64,000 nucleotides of DNA from NCBI RefSeq assembly GCF_954871325.1, contig NC_088775.1, forward strand, positions 26,389,561 through 26,453,560, read 5' to 3'. The position numbers and the translations under genes were made by a program. Under the pieces are notes generated by a model that was not told the DNA's origin, searched no databases, and saw nothing but the letters and a program-made list of their open reading frames with translations. This document shows, piece by piece, positions 36,536-48,800 of this stretch (its first letter is position 1; every line of letters starts with the position of its first letter). The stretch comes from Gordionus sp. m RMFG-2023. Its lineage: Eukaryota; Nematomorpha; Gordioida; Chordodea; Parachordodidae.

Positions 36536-36840
36536 GCAGGCCTATTAAAAGATTCTCTCTGTTTAGACGAGGAAATCAATATCCCAATGGGGAAAAGATC
36601 AGCTTTTTGCCTGGGCCTTTAATTTCATCCTTTTGATTCCAACCAAAACCTTGACATATGTTAGTGGCTGAAGCAGATAAATACGTAAAATATGTTGGCA
36701 TCCATGTCGACTACATATTCTCTCCAGTTATTATCTCCACTCTCACTGCATTGAATGCTCATGCCTATATCTTTATAAGGGACCTGGACAAACAAACTTA
36801 TCTCTGCCAAAACATATGACCCTCGAGCGAGTTATATCTA
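36536..36840 (+). other. possible LINE RT thumb fragment
   Basis: A forward frame reads LVAEADKYVKYVGIHVDYIFSP and STLTALNAHAYIFIRD, resembling the ADKYKYLGxxxD motif that follows the palm of many LINE RTs. Nothing upstream supports a palm domain here, so this is tentative. Confidence 0.25.
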
Positions 36841-37189
36841 AAGCAAAGATTAGTCATTCAAATATTGAAGAATAACTATCTCAATTTTTCTCATTCCCTC
36901 TCCAAAAATACCCCTCCCCTCAACTATATTTTTTCATTCCCTTATTATTGGTTTTTCTTTTTTATCATAATTTGTTTCGTTTTGTAATATATCTTTCTCT
37001 AATTCTATAATTGTAATATTATATTTTTTTAATGATGAATAAAAAATTGAAGTATTATGTAAAAATATATGCTAAAAAAAAAGAAGTTAATAAAAGAATG
37101 ATTGAAAAATCATAAACTAGGAATGGAACTAAATGAATATATTATTAAAAAAATGGAAAGGATCTGAGAGAGATGGATGCTCAGGAAAT
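36841..37189. other. AT-rich, nothing recognised
   Basis: No feature supported. Confidence 0.4.
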
Positions 37190-37622
37190 TGGAGCTAAAA
37201 TCCCCAAGAAGATTTTTTGGCGGAGGTAGAACTCCTCATCGAGATCTCCACTATTGATAGTTATTTTTTCTGCCAATAATTTAAATAAAGGAATATCCTC
37301 ATCGGCAAATATTCCTAATGTATTGGGGACGATTGAGACAAAAATTAAGCTGTTTAGGTTTGAATATTTGTTTTTTAGGGATGAATTATTGGATTTTGCC
37401 TAAAAGTCGATGTTAGTGTAGTCCCAGTCAAGGGGGTAGTCAGTTGATCATGTTATTAGGATGATACCAGCTAGATTTTTGAAACTGAAAGGACCTATTG
37501 GTCCAGGGTGGAAGATATAATGGCTTTATTAAAGGCCTCTAGGATGATGTTGTTAATTGCTTTGTAATAGGTTTACCGACCGGGGAAATACTTGCAATGG
37601 AAGCAGTGTGTAAATAATATTT
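37190..37622 (-). pseudogene. worn second copy of the LINE 3' domain seen at 5005-5637
   Basis: On the minus strand, frames in order give THCFHCKYF (the C-x2-C zinc-binding start), AINNIILEAFNKAIISSTLD, FSFKNLAGIILI, YPLDWDYTNIDF, then SLKNKYSNLN, VSIVPNTLGIFADEDIPLFKLLAEK, GDLDEEFYLRQKIFLGILAPIS. Each matches in order the 5005-5637 block (IAATSTCSFGQAALDLFKTISK, KIKQKIAVSII and so on). Several frame changes and stops are present. It is more decayed than the copy near 5 kb, so the clade was active here more than once. Confidence 0.6.
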
Positions 37623-40371
37623 AAAAATAAAATTAAGAATTAATCAACCTAGTCAGGCTACATGTGGTCAAAGAAAATGAAGTTAGAACACCCCCAAAAT
37701 AATAAAGTCTAAAAATTTTTTTTTATTGAGTATCGCCCCTTTGTAATTGATACAAAAAGGTAGTTAAAAAAATGCATCTGGTTTCTGTTATCTGTTGCTG
37801 ACGAATTAACATTTTCATTATTATACTAGGTTAGAATTTCTACTTTTTTGTTAGAGCGATAATTAATAATAAGTGATTTAACTTGATTAGCTGATAATAT
37901 TTTCTACACCCGAGGATTTCTGTATTTGCTTAAGATTTATTTTTTACTTTATAAATTACTCTTGTGCTATCAATATGATCTAGATTCACCTTATATATTC
38001 TTATGTCACTCTTAAATAATATCAAAGGTTTGATCCATTTCCAAGGTTACGATGCAGCCTCAATGATGCAATGTTTGAGTTGCCAATCCGTAAAAATATT
38101 TCACACTGACCTCTAATTGAAACTGCTCATCCACATATTCTAATCAATCGATTGTATTTCATTTTAATATTATTAGAGTTCATAACGATCTAGATTAATA
38201 ATAAATTAGGCAAATTTTCTTTTGGAAAATTGTTTAACTTTTGCCAGAACCTTCAATCGACATTACCGTTATTTCATCGAGATCAAAGTTAACACAGATT
38301 CTGATATTTTAGGGATACCGATACTTATGCTGATCCATATTTATACCACCACCTATATTTTATGAAATAATATTTTATTCCAAAGCCCGACTTTCTGCCT
38401 GGAAAAGTGAGTTAACTTTTGGAAGCGCAGGAAAAAGGTTTTGAAAGGGAGAGGGAAATCTGGTGACCCTGAGGAAGAGGTGGCTATGTGTTCTAGATAG
38501 GAGGGGATATGGTGATTCCATTCTTAATTCTTTGTTTAAAAAATATTTTTTATAGCTGTTTTATGAAGTTTTTTGATAACATATGGACCTTGTCCTTTTA
38601 ATAAGAATTCTAAAAAATCAATAATTATTCTGATATACCACGTAATAATATTTTTATCCCGGTTATAGTAGAAGAGCCTGGCTGTTCTTTAAGCTACAAT
38701 TAAATCTCCTTATAGGGAATCCTCTTGTATTTTATTACTTAAAATAATTAGTCCAAATTAAAATTCTCAAGGGGTTTCAGATGTCCTTCTAATATGTTTC
38801 CTCCTTAATTATTTTTTATATTCATCCTCCATTTTTAATTTTTATTTGTTATTTATATTTTCAATTATTTTAAAAATAGTATACATAGTTTTTCCAAATT
38901 GCTATATTTTGGTTTAAGATCTCAAAGAATTTTAACATTAAAAAAATTCCATTTATTCGCTTTTTTTATTTTTTAAAATATATTTTTGGAATTTTATTTT
39001 TTTTTAAATTTGAATTTCAAATTAATTTGGGTAATTTTTTTTAAAGTGTGAGATAACTATGAAAAGATCGACTCATTATAAATGGGTAATATATACTCAG
39101 CAAGGATTACACCTTGGAATGATTTTAACATTTGAATTTTAAGTATATTTATAAGAATATACAACTAATGATTAAATAAAAGGGGGGACAAAATATCTTA
39201 AAAAATAATATGGAAAAACTCAAATATTGCCACTATAAATCAATTTTTTACAAATTTAATGTATCATTGGTATAAATTGTAAAGCGTTCATAGCATTTCC
39301 TGGCAAATATCTATGTGCACTAATATTATATAAAATAATTTAAATTCTGCAAGTAATACATCCTCATAGCTTTTAATACCTTCAGAATATAATTGAGTTG
39401 AATATTTATTCTTAATACCAAAACTTGATATACCTACTGATGGATGAGTGGGGACTTAGCATTTGGTATAAATTAGAAAGAGCATTTTGAGTTAAAAATG
39501 ACCCAAAGTAGCACCTAATCCCCTATATCATTATTGAAGCGATGGGTATGTTTTGGTGCAAGCGAGGCTAGAGAACTCCAAAATTATATGCCCCTACCTT
39601 GGATTTCAGTCATATATAATTAATTTTTCGCTTAAATGAGCCCTTATTTATAGACGATAGTAACTAAAAAAATTATCTGCGCTCTCTAGGATTAAAAAAA
39701 TATAATTAAAATTTTGCAATCGATTCTATTTTACTAAATTTTAATTTTAATAAAAACCCAGGGTTAAATTTTTATCAAAAAATATATTTATTTATAATTT
39801 AATTTTCCCTTCTCCTAGAATTATGAATTAAAATATATTTATAATTTTTCCAAGAGGGGAGTTATCACTTATCTTTTTCTACTGGCTAAGCGCCTGATTA
39901 TATGATTAAATTAATAATATTATATAAAAAATTGACTTCTTCAAATTTTTTAAGCCTAATTAATTTAAATCACAAAAACTCTCAATGCATTTAATTAGAT
40001 TAATCCCATTGCTCAAGCTTGAAACTCAGCCCCTCTGAGTTATACTTTATTATAGTTATTTATACTAAGTTTGTTTTATTTTATTTTATTTTTTGTTGCA
40101 TATTGTTTAGTTATAATTCTTTTTTGATTCTCAAATTTAAATTTATATATTTTTTTTTATCTTTTAAAATTTTTATTACTACGATTTATCTTAACAAATG
40201 ATACATGATTAATTGCATTATAGCTCTGATATTTATTTGTATATTAAATTTATAAATATATTTCTTTTTATCTTTGGTGTGTCTTATCTTTTTTTTTATA
40301 ATTAAATTAAATTCTTGAGCAGCAAGAATCTTCCATCATCTTATAAAATATTTCGATTTCAACATTTTTAT
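37623..40371. other. no gene recognised
   Basis: 38030-38520 is less AT-rich (GATGCAGCCTCAATGATGC; GGGAGAGGGAAATCTGG) but no frame or family can be supported. The remainder is AT-rich. Confidence 0.4.
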
Positions 40372-40705
40372 CAGAAACCTGCAGACTCGGCCCAAAGCTG
40401 GGATACGGACCGGATAAATTTTTTATAAATAAAAATACAATATCTTTGCGGGCCGAAAAATTTTTTCGTATAAATTCAGACTGGGTGGAGCCAAAAATTT
40501 TAAATAGCGATTAAATAAATAAATGAAATATGATAATAAAATAAGATGTATTTAAAAGTTTTTTAATTAATATATTACATTCATTCACTTCTCATTCCTA
40601 TATCATTTCAAAACAATTTAATCGAAAATTTTTATATACCCGGGCTGGCGAAAATATTATCTTTTAAAAAAAATTTTCCCCAAATATCGGGCCGGCCCAA
40701 AAAAA
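40372..40705. mobile_element. worn GC-ended non-autonomous element
   Basis: Starts CAGAAACCTGCAGACTCGGC, matching the left end of the 12672-15202 and 19689-19939 family. Internal and right parts hold GGGCCGAAAAAT, CCCGGGCTGGCG and TCGGGCCGGCCC. The expected right end (GGTACCTCTGCAGGTCTCTG) is missing, perhaps removed when the adjacent palindrome at 40714 arrived. Confidence 0.6.
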
Positions 40706-40885
40706 ACAATTGGTATATAATGTCGTAATTTTTAAAGGAATCAGAACTAACCGGATCATCACGAAATTTAGAGGAATCCCTTTAAGAATTCGATTTTTTA
40801 AAGTGTAAAGATCAGCACGATCATCACGTTTTAACCATGATAACGAGAAATCTTGGTTTAAAATGCGTTTAAACGCCGTTAGATT

Positions 40886-40953
40886 TATTTATTTTTAATT
40901 TTATATGAGTTATTTTCATTATTTATTTTTAATTTTATATGAGTTATTTTCAT
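40886..40953 (+). repeat. 34-bp tandem duplication within the palindrome arm
   Basis: ATTTATTTTTAATTTTATAT + GAGTTATTTTCAT occurs twice in a row, essentially identical. Confidence 0.85.
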
Positions 40954-41041
40954 GATATGGGTATCCAATAAAAGCTAATTGAATATATTTTGTTTGAAAT
41001 GGTATTCACTCTTGGTCCTAATGAGTTGGGACTTAGTCTGT

Positions 41042-41059
41042 GGGGGGGGGGGGGGGGGG
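41042..41059 (+). repeat. G18 homopolymer
   Basis: Eighteen G in a row within a palindrome unit; a second tract of 11 G is at 41273-41283. Confidence 0.95.
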
Positions 41060-42174
41060 TAAATTTGTTATGGGTTTCCAAATGAAAGGCAATTCAAATA
41101 TGTCATGAGTGTAGTGTTAATTATTCAGGTAATTAAAAGATCTTATGATTTTATAGTAACTTTCACTCTAAGGGGGTGGGTCTAGAGTTTTGGTGGTTTA
41201 TAAATTTTAAATAAAAATTTACATTTAGTAATCACATTTGGTCTTAATAATAGTTGGGACTTGGTCTATGAAGGGGGGGGGGGATTAAGGGCTATAATAT
41301 AAAAATGTTGTATGTGTATTAAATGAAGGATGATTCAAATATATTTTGGCTATAATTATTTATAACCTAGTGGGCAGGTCTTGGGTGGCCAGGAATTTTA
41401 AAATTTTTTATAACATAAATATTGTATAAGGGTTTAAAATAGAGCTAATTAAAATACTTTTGACTGCCGTAATAGGCGGGATTATCATTATTTTAAGTGA
41501 GCGAACTTAGGTGGGTGGGTTAAATAAATCTATAACAAAAGTTCAATATGATTAAATGATTTATAACTGCGATAAGGAGAATTTATAATGACATTTTAAT
41601 AAATAATGTCATTTTAAACTAATTAAATATTATGGATCAATCGTTTTAGAGTTCGAATTTTTTTTACTAAAAAGTTTTAAAAAATTAATCTTGACCCCTT
41701 ATGACTACTCTGCTTAGAGTGATGATTATTTTACAATCTATTTTTTTTCTTTAAAATCCATCTCGAATTTTATGTTTTATCCACCCCCACTACCCTCCCT
41801 TCCTACTTAATCCCACCCTTAAGGCCAAATATGAATACTATCATTCAAATTATATCTGATTAGCTTTCATTTGACACACATATTGAAAATACATTATAAA
41901 AATGAAAAATGCCTTCCACCCTCGGACTAGACCAACCCACTTAAAGTGATAATTAACATTACAATCAAAAGATATGTTAATTAAATTTTATTTGTTACCC
42001 ATATTAAATTTTTATGTTTTAAACCCCTCACCCCACCCAACCCCTTAGACCAAGTCCCACCAAATAATACCAAATGTGAATGCTATCATTACGCTCAAAT
42101 TATATTTAATTTTTAATTTAGCTTTCATTTATTACCCATATTGAATGTTTATGTTATAAAATTAAAAGAATCCA

Positions 42175-42293
42175 CCCCCCCCCCCTCACCCCAGACCTAG
42201 ACCCACCTACTTAGAGTAATAATTATTATTACAATCAACTGCCTTTTATTTAATATCCATATGAAATTTTTGTGTTTTAACCTCCCCCCCCCC
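42175..42293 (-). repeat. C tracts mirroring the left-arm G tracts
   Basis: C11 at 42175-42185 and C10 at 42284-42293, at equivalent places of the inverted units, spaced about 110 bp. Confidence 0.9.
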
Positions 42294-42959
42294 TCCCTTT
42301 CTCCATTTCAATAATACAAAGAATTAATATTATTATTTAATTTCAATTAAATTTTATTTGATATACATATCCATTTTGGGTGGATAAAAGTATTCCTGGC
42401 CCCTTTAGACTCATCCGTTAAGAGGGGAGGTTAACCTCCAATTGGATAATCTTTTAATTACTTATATTCATATAAGGCCAGTATAAACAACTTTGAAAAT
42501 AAATAATAATTATATTCAAAATAAATAAAGCGAATCGCGCTTATAATCCGTCTTAAAATAAGATTCCTCGTAATCACGGTTAAAACATGATAATACCGTA
42601 TTATCACTCCTTAAATAAAAGGCCTTTTATGCATCCCCCTAATTCTTAATTCCTTAAAAATTAGATACATATAAAAAATCTCAATTTTATATTTATCAAG
42701 GATATAAAATAATAGTTTACCAGCGCAGTAGAATTTTTTTTAAAAAAAATTTAAGCATTATGATTATTCTTTTTAATTTTTTCTATAAACTAGGCGTAAC
42801 TGGGTTTTTAGGGACCCTTATAAGATCTGTTTCAATTATGTGGTGCTCATATAAATTATTAAAAAGCTAAATTGGCATTTTTTTTTGTTAAGTGCTAAAC
42901 ATGTTTTAAAAACTTTAAAATTAGAATACTTTTATTGGAGGATTCCAAGGGCGCCAATT

Positions 42960-43329
42960 TTCTCCTAGTTCGGCCTAACCCATATTCTATTAAAAATAAT
43001 CGGGTTCGGACCGAGGCCTAATATTTAAAAAAAAATTCGACCTTGGAAATTTTTTTAAATATATCTAAATTTATCAATTTTATATTGAATTTTTTATGTA
43101 AAATAAAAATATTTGATTTTATTTATTAAAACTAAACGACATATAACATATGTCTTTTATTTTGAGTAATTATAAAGATTAATTTCTATATTTAAATAAA
43201 TTCGGGCCGGGCTGGGTCGGTAAATTTTTTTAAAAAAAATTTCGGATTCGGGCCGGGCCGGCAAAACTTTTCTAAAAAAAATTTCGAGCCGGGCCGGGCT
43301 TGAAAAATTAGGCCCGATGCAAATCACTA
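42960..43329. mobile_element. GC-rich non-autonomous element, TAGTGATTTGCATCGGGCC end
   Basis: The right end GGCCCGATGCAAATCACTA matches the family of 57698-58061 (complement begins TAGTGATTTGCATCGGG). The interior repeats TTCGGGCCGGGCTGGGTCGG and GAGCCGGGCCGGGC between AT-rich spacers. The left end (near CTAGTTCGGCCTAACCC) is uncertain and no duplication was found. Confidence 0.6.
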
Positions 43330-43899
43330 ATGTAAGTATTTCTTGGATTTTTATCAGTTCAAATAAAATTATTTCAATAAAAATTTATCGAATTTTATTT
43401 GTATAAAAAATATAACACGTGAAAACAATTTTTTTCAAAAAATTAAAAACTTCTTCGGATAAAATATTATTTTATAGCCTTTAATAAATTAAAAATTATG
43501 AGCTTTCTTTATTATAAAATACTAGGTGATAGCCCGTCAAGAATCAAGGGGAATCAGAATTTTCTCCTTTGTTTAATGATGGATAATAATAAATTTTACC
43601 TTTATTTGACGATGGATGAATCAGTAACTCAAATGAGAGGAGTAAATTATCGATATTCATTCTTCCAAGATTTCTATAAATTTTTAGAGAAAAGGCCAAA
43701 TATATTATGGAAAATATGGAATAAAAAAATATGAATTGTGAGTTATGATATTTATTAATTCTTTTAACAAATTTTTCACATCCAGACGCAATGGTTTTTG
43801 CCCTCTCACTTCGTATAAAATCGACATTCACCTCAAAGAGTCATTTAAATGCTTTTAAAACCTTCCTAAATACTCTTTAAAAAAAGACCTGCCATCATA

Positions 43900-44477
43900 G
43901 ATTCAAATCAATTATGGTGGATTATCTCATAAACACTATGGTCACCCATTGCAATGGGCTATTTAGAAGATTATTGGAAAAAATAATTGCCATGGGTCAA
44001 AACCCGGGTCTCAACTGGGAGAAGGCAAAATAGCTTCACATGCCATTTATATTATATCAAAAATCTTCTTCCTAACATGGATATTATCAAAGAACACTTT
44101 AAAAATGCTTTCAATAACAAATTTCGTGAACATTTCATAAATTCTTTTTATCCCAAATTTCCTGATTATTCAAAATTCCTAGACATATTGTAACATTGAA
44201 ACTCCTTTATTTAGCATGCCATAGATTCTGGCGCAAGGATCCAACAGGGGCCACACGTCCTCGTTTATTTTACCTTGGTATTCATGATCTCATCTATTAT
44301 CTTAAATCTAAATTTGATTTGGATATAAATATTTGGTATCTTGATGATGGAACAATCTGTGGTGCTCTTCTTAAAATAATTGGTTTTCAATTTCTTAGCC
44401 ATTTTAAAGACTCATTCTTAGTAAGTCCAAATTCGAAATTTGTTCCCATGATAACAATATACAAAACCTTCATTTAG
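43900..44477 (+). pseudogene. LINE reverse-transcriptase fragment (YLDDG palm)
   Basis: Frames in order give SPIAMGYL (RPIAVG motif), NMDIIKEHFKNAFNNKFREHFINSFYPKFPDY (compare DFKNAFNxxRRDxML), then RKDPTGATRPRLFYLGIHDLIYYLKS (QQGDPLGPxLFxLAIHxLI) and INIWYLDDGTICGALLKI, the catalytic palm motif. This RT type with YLDDGTxGG is the one normally followed by the domain seen at 5005-5637, so it is probably the same clade, although the downstream part is missing here. Gln-Gly of QQGDP has changed and a frameshift or intervening stop separates the halves, so it is dead. It is flanked by a dispersed repeat on the right. Confidence 0.65.
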
Positions 44478-44639
44478 CAAGATTAAATTTTTTATTGAGT
44501 ACATAAATAATAAAAATTAAAAAAAAATAAGGAAATTAATATAATTAATAAAAGTATATTCAAACATGTTTCAAATATTTGTTCATATTGAATGCAATAA
44601 GTATATATATACTTCATTAACATATTTTATAAGAATATT

Positions 44640-44820
44640 GAAAATTTTGGAATTAACTCTCATCGAAATAAGGTAAATATCTGATTCATTCCTCATATAG
44701 GCTTATTTCTGATTTATCCATCATCAAATTAAGGGGAAAATACTAATTCCTTATCAGTCTTATGGAATATCAGCTAGTAATCATATAAAATGCAAATATT
44801 CATTAGATTGTGGGAATGGA
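44640..44820. repeat. dispersed repeat also present at 50180-50400
   Basis: TAAAATGCAAATATTCATTAG then ATTGTGGGAAT at 44787-44817 recurs at 50366-50396 with one difference. The preceding ATCTGATTCATTC...CATCATCAAATTAAGG block also recurs there, and in inverted form at 43545-43640. Family unknown. Confidence 0.6.
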
Positions 44821-44959
44821 TCCTTCCTTAAGGGATTTTTATCAACAATGGAAGCTACAATGTTCGCCACAGAGTTTTAAATAAGTTTGCATCTTCTCAT
44901 GATATAGATTCATTCTTCAAAATGTTCTTTATTATAAGAAATATATTTTGATACAGGTA

Positions 44960-45165
44960 CAGGAGGTCAAGCCATATTTTAATTTTTTTAAATATACCCG
45001 GACCGGGCCCAAACATCTTAACCCAGGTCTGGCTGTATAATTTAAAACCATTATTATTTATAAAATTGAAAATAAATATAATCATTTTAAAAAAAATCAA
45101 ACCAGGCCGTGCCAAAAAATTTTTTTAAAAAAATCCAGGGCAGGCAGTACAAATGGTACCTTCAG
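44960..45165. mobile_element. worn GC-ended element
   Basis: Contains ACCCGGACCGGGCCC, AGGCCGTGCC and the diagnostic right-end string AGTACAAATGGTACCTTCAG shared with 12672-15202 (GTACAAATGGTACCTCTGCAG). The left end is not identified. Confidence 0.55.
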
Positions 45166-45239
45166 ATCTTTTGGATACCCGCTGTATATTTTAAATAGCC
45201 ATTATTATCTATAAAAATTAAAATAAATAGAATATATTT

Positions 45240-45525
45240 TAAAAAATTCCAGACCTGGTGGGAGTGTTAAAAAATATTTTTAAAACAATAAGTAGGTGAA
45301 TTTGAAATATATTTCAGGCAAAATGAGCAACTCACTTCTATTTATTATTAGATATTATTTTTTTATTTCATAATTTATAAGTTTAAATAAATATAATAAC
45401 ATAATACATAAAAATCCAAATCAACCAATATAATAATTTTTAAACATTGGACAGGCAAGTTAAATAAAATTTTTAAATAAATGAGCAGGCAGGTGCACCA
45501 AAACCTGCCCACTGCAGACCTCTAG
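45240..45525. mobile_element. G-rich non-autonomous element, CTGCAGACCTCTAG end
   Basis: Ends AACCTGCCCACTGCAGACCTCTAG, like the element at 6038-6226. The interior has repeated AGGCAAGTTAAAT, GAGCAGGCAGGTG and AAAAATATTTTTAAAACAATAAGTAGG, the same layout as 57240-57415. The left end is unclear. Confidence 0.5.
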
Positions 45526-45854
45526 TCAGGATGACATCGGAAATAGCAGATCATAATGGATTTTACCTTTACCAAGATCCATTTATAAATGATATACGTC
45601 TGCCAATTTTATTTTCCCATGCATTTACCACCAGAGGTCTGAAATGACAATATTTTCAGGCCCAATAGGAATTTAGTTAATGCCCATCCCAAGTTTGCTT
45701 GGCACAATTTCAATTTTTTTTCTAAGGTTGCCTGCCTTTTTTATAAATATATTTGCTGAATTCTAATATTTTATAGAAGTGATAATTCATAAAGTATAGT
45801 GTTTTTAATTTAACCACTCTCCAATATTATAAATTGCTGTTAATCAACATATAT

Positions 45855-48800
45855 CAGGGGCGAACTGACGACGCTACGGCCTCGTGAGCATTTTTCATAG
45901 CGGCCTCATTTTTATGGGGGCTTTGCCCCCATATCCCTCATTTTGCAGGCCTTCAGCCCGCTTTTCTTTGGCCTTCGGGGCTGGGTTCCCTTAAATGGCT
46001 CCCTCGAATTACATGATTTTTATTACTTCTCATTTTTGAAAATAAGTTCAAACGATTTACATTTTTAATAAAAAAAGAATATTATGACACGATAATCATA
46101 TATTTATTTTATTTTAAAAAATTGCACATCTAAAATCATATTCATTGCACATATAAAAAAAATTTCATTGCACATATATATTTTATATTTAGATTTACAA
46201 CGATATTGCACTATAAAATCAAATCATACATCACATGTTAAATATAAAATAATACATACTCAAAATATAAAATCAATTAATTATACAAATAAAATTATTG
46301 TAATTATACAATATTGCACAGAATAAAAATGCTGCCCTTATAAAATCAGACACCGATCATATTTTTAGATATAAATAAGATTTAAATATAAGAATTAATA
46401 ATATATAACTTTTACGTTAATAAATCTCTCATTAACTTTGAATCTTTGCGCAAATAAACAGAATATCTCCTAGTTCAATCTGCGCTAATAGTTCTCGTTC
46501 AACTGGCATCATTAGAAAAGCTTCTAATTTTTCTTGGCCTTTATTATCTCTCAGCCTATTTTTTTATAATTTTTAATTTACTAAATGTTCTCTCGCAATT
46601 AACCTGCGTAAATGACAAAGTTAAAATGTATTCATAAAAATTAAAATTGGTGTATGCACTTGTGTGCATATTGTATCTTTTAAGAATTTCATACACGCAT
46701 ATTAAACACTTGTTACATTTATTATCACACTCTGAGTTATTATCATATTGTAATATTCCACAATCTTCATTTGATCATCGTCCGTTTTATTTAATTCATA
46801 ATTAAATCTTTGAATACACTGGCAAATGAACACAATTCGTTATTTAATTTAACACTCAATATATTTGCCAATTGTGCCAGTTTTTCTAAGGCCTTTTCAG
46901 AACCTTTACTATTTATTTCATCAAAATGTCTTGGATGCTAATATTGCACATTCAAAATAAGCTCTCTATTCGTAGAAAACCGTTCCGACAAGCTGTTTAT
47001 AATTTGATCCATTATAGGACGAAATACTTCGACCCTATAAAAGTCAATCGATTCTTTGGGAAATTCATCTTGGCCTTCGTCACTATATATTCACTTCGCT
47101 CGTCCTATTCGATTTTTTGTCAGAGCAGTCTGTACCCAGATACTCACCGGGAGCTTTAAATATGAAAGGGTTTCATTTAAATTAGAAGCCATTTTTATTG
47201 CTTTATTTTGAATCGATGTAATAGTTATCGATGATACAGAAGACTTAGCATCTTCTATCATTTTCCATGCTGACAAAATATCTAAATTTTTAGTTCGAAG
47301 ATATAATGACAATGGCCCCATTATTTTAAAAATTTCCAAATATATTATAGACTTAGAGTCTTAAATTTACATAAATTATAGTAAAGACTGCGCTACTGAT
47401 GAGGTTTTTGCCTCAAATGATTTGTTATCTATTATAAATTGAAGTGCACTTATCGTTATTGGGAGCAAGTTCTCTCTACCATTTATATATATCTAAGGGC
47501 TTTTTCACATGCCCACCATCTTGTATCACCTATTTTTTGAAGCCTTCTCAAGTAATTTTGGCCAGATAAATTATTCTGTTTCACCCAAGCATCCATTTCA
47601 CAAAAGAAAGTTGCTAGTCTGTTCAATAATCTAAATATCATATATTCAGAGATCTGTAACACCAAATATACACACTAGGAGCCTCTTGTCTAAAAAGTAC
47701 TTGTAACCCAACAAATTCACCCCGCATATTTGCACCACCATCAAATGATTCTCCAATTATATTTCTCATTTTTCCATGTTTTAAAAAGTATTCACTCAAG
47801 ATATCAAAAAAATCCTTTTCCAGAAGAGTTTGTAAGTGCGAAAAGCCTTTCTATTATTTTGCTATTTTGCCATTATATATGTATCGTAGGCAAATGGTTG
47901 TTGATCATAAATGCTAATATCTTCTTTTTTATTAAATTCCTGATTTGATCAAGAACAACATCAATAACTTTGTTAACGTTTTTGATTACAAGGTTATGAG
48001 AGAACCTCTTCCCTTCGATTTTGATTTGTCAGAGAGTTTAAGCTTATTTTTCTACGTTTTCTCTTTAAAATAGCCTTCTCTAAATGATCTCTGAGTATTT
48101 GATCATTCTTTGATATAATACGAATCATTTCCAGAAAATTCCCATGATTCAAATTTAATTTTCAAAGTGGCTAAGTATTTCATTAGCATTTGATCCTCTG
48201 TAGGGTAAGTTTTGTTTGCCTAAAAACTTTATTGTATCGAATATTTGTTTTAATAAGTGGACATTGTTATAAATTTGTAGATTTTTTTTATTTAATATTT
48301 TAACACATTGAATTATCAAATGACTTGTTTTTTGATGCTCTGAGGTAGGCCTCGACTGCACTAATATGCTCTTGAATTTTCATGTATCTTAATTACAGAA
48401 TGTATATGTCGAAAATTTCTTCAGCCTGTTGTGAAAGTGTTTTCGCACATGCGAATGAGCAGTACACAGCACTTACTTTATTGCATATTAGTTTTATTGT
48501 AATCCATTTTCTAAGTATTTTTTCACTCATTACCATTCGTCAATATAATTTATCATATTTACTATTTATTGGTTGTATAGGATGTTGCATAAAAACGTAA
48601 GTTTTTGAGGTTTAGTAACTGTTAATTGCAATTTAAAACTTTCATGTGTATGCATATCCAATTATGAAGGAGATACTGTAGGATCTCCTGAATCGATTTG
48701 TGGCATATCTTTGTTACAGGTGAATGTGACATTAATATTCCTATACATGGTGAAATTGTTTCCGATATCAATAATCCACTTTGTGAAATATCTGAAGGCA

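Larger units (their letters stand above)
40714..42671. mobile_element. 2-kb foldback (palindromic) element made of G-tract repeat units
   Basis: The left half (40714 to about 41600) is the inverted counterpart of the right half (about 41750 to 42671). Outer matches: TAATTTTTAAAGGAAT / ATTCCTTAAAAATTA, and ATCACGTTTTAACCATGATAACGAG against its complement CTCGTAATCACGGTTAAAACATGAT (42569-42593). Inside each arm a unit of about 240 bp repeats. Each unit holds TCACTCTAAGTAGGTGGGTC, a G tract, AACATAAAxATTxAATATGGGT, AAATGAAAGCTAATT, a TTTGAATGATAG / TTTTGATTGTAAT block, CATTTGGTCTTA and GTTGGGACTTGGTCT. The right arm shows at least two and a half units with C tracts. No reading frame. This fits a foldback-type DNA transposon; target duplications are not evident. 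Confidence 0.8.

Noticed and set aside
40019-40201. 60-codon hydrophobic frame
   Set aside because: Poly-T-driven Phe/Ile run without motifs or a supported start.
43498-43734. 78-codon frame as a small gene
   Set aside because: It overlaps the inverted copy of the dispersed repeat and has no recognisable features.
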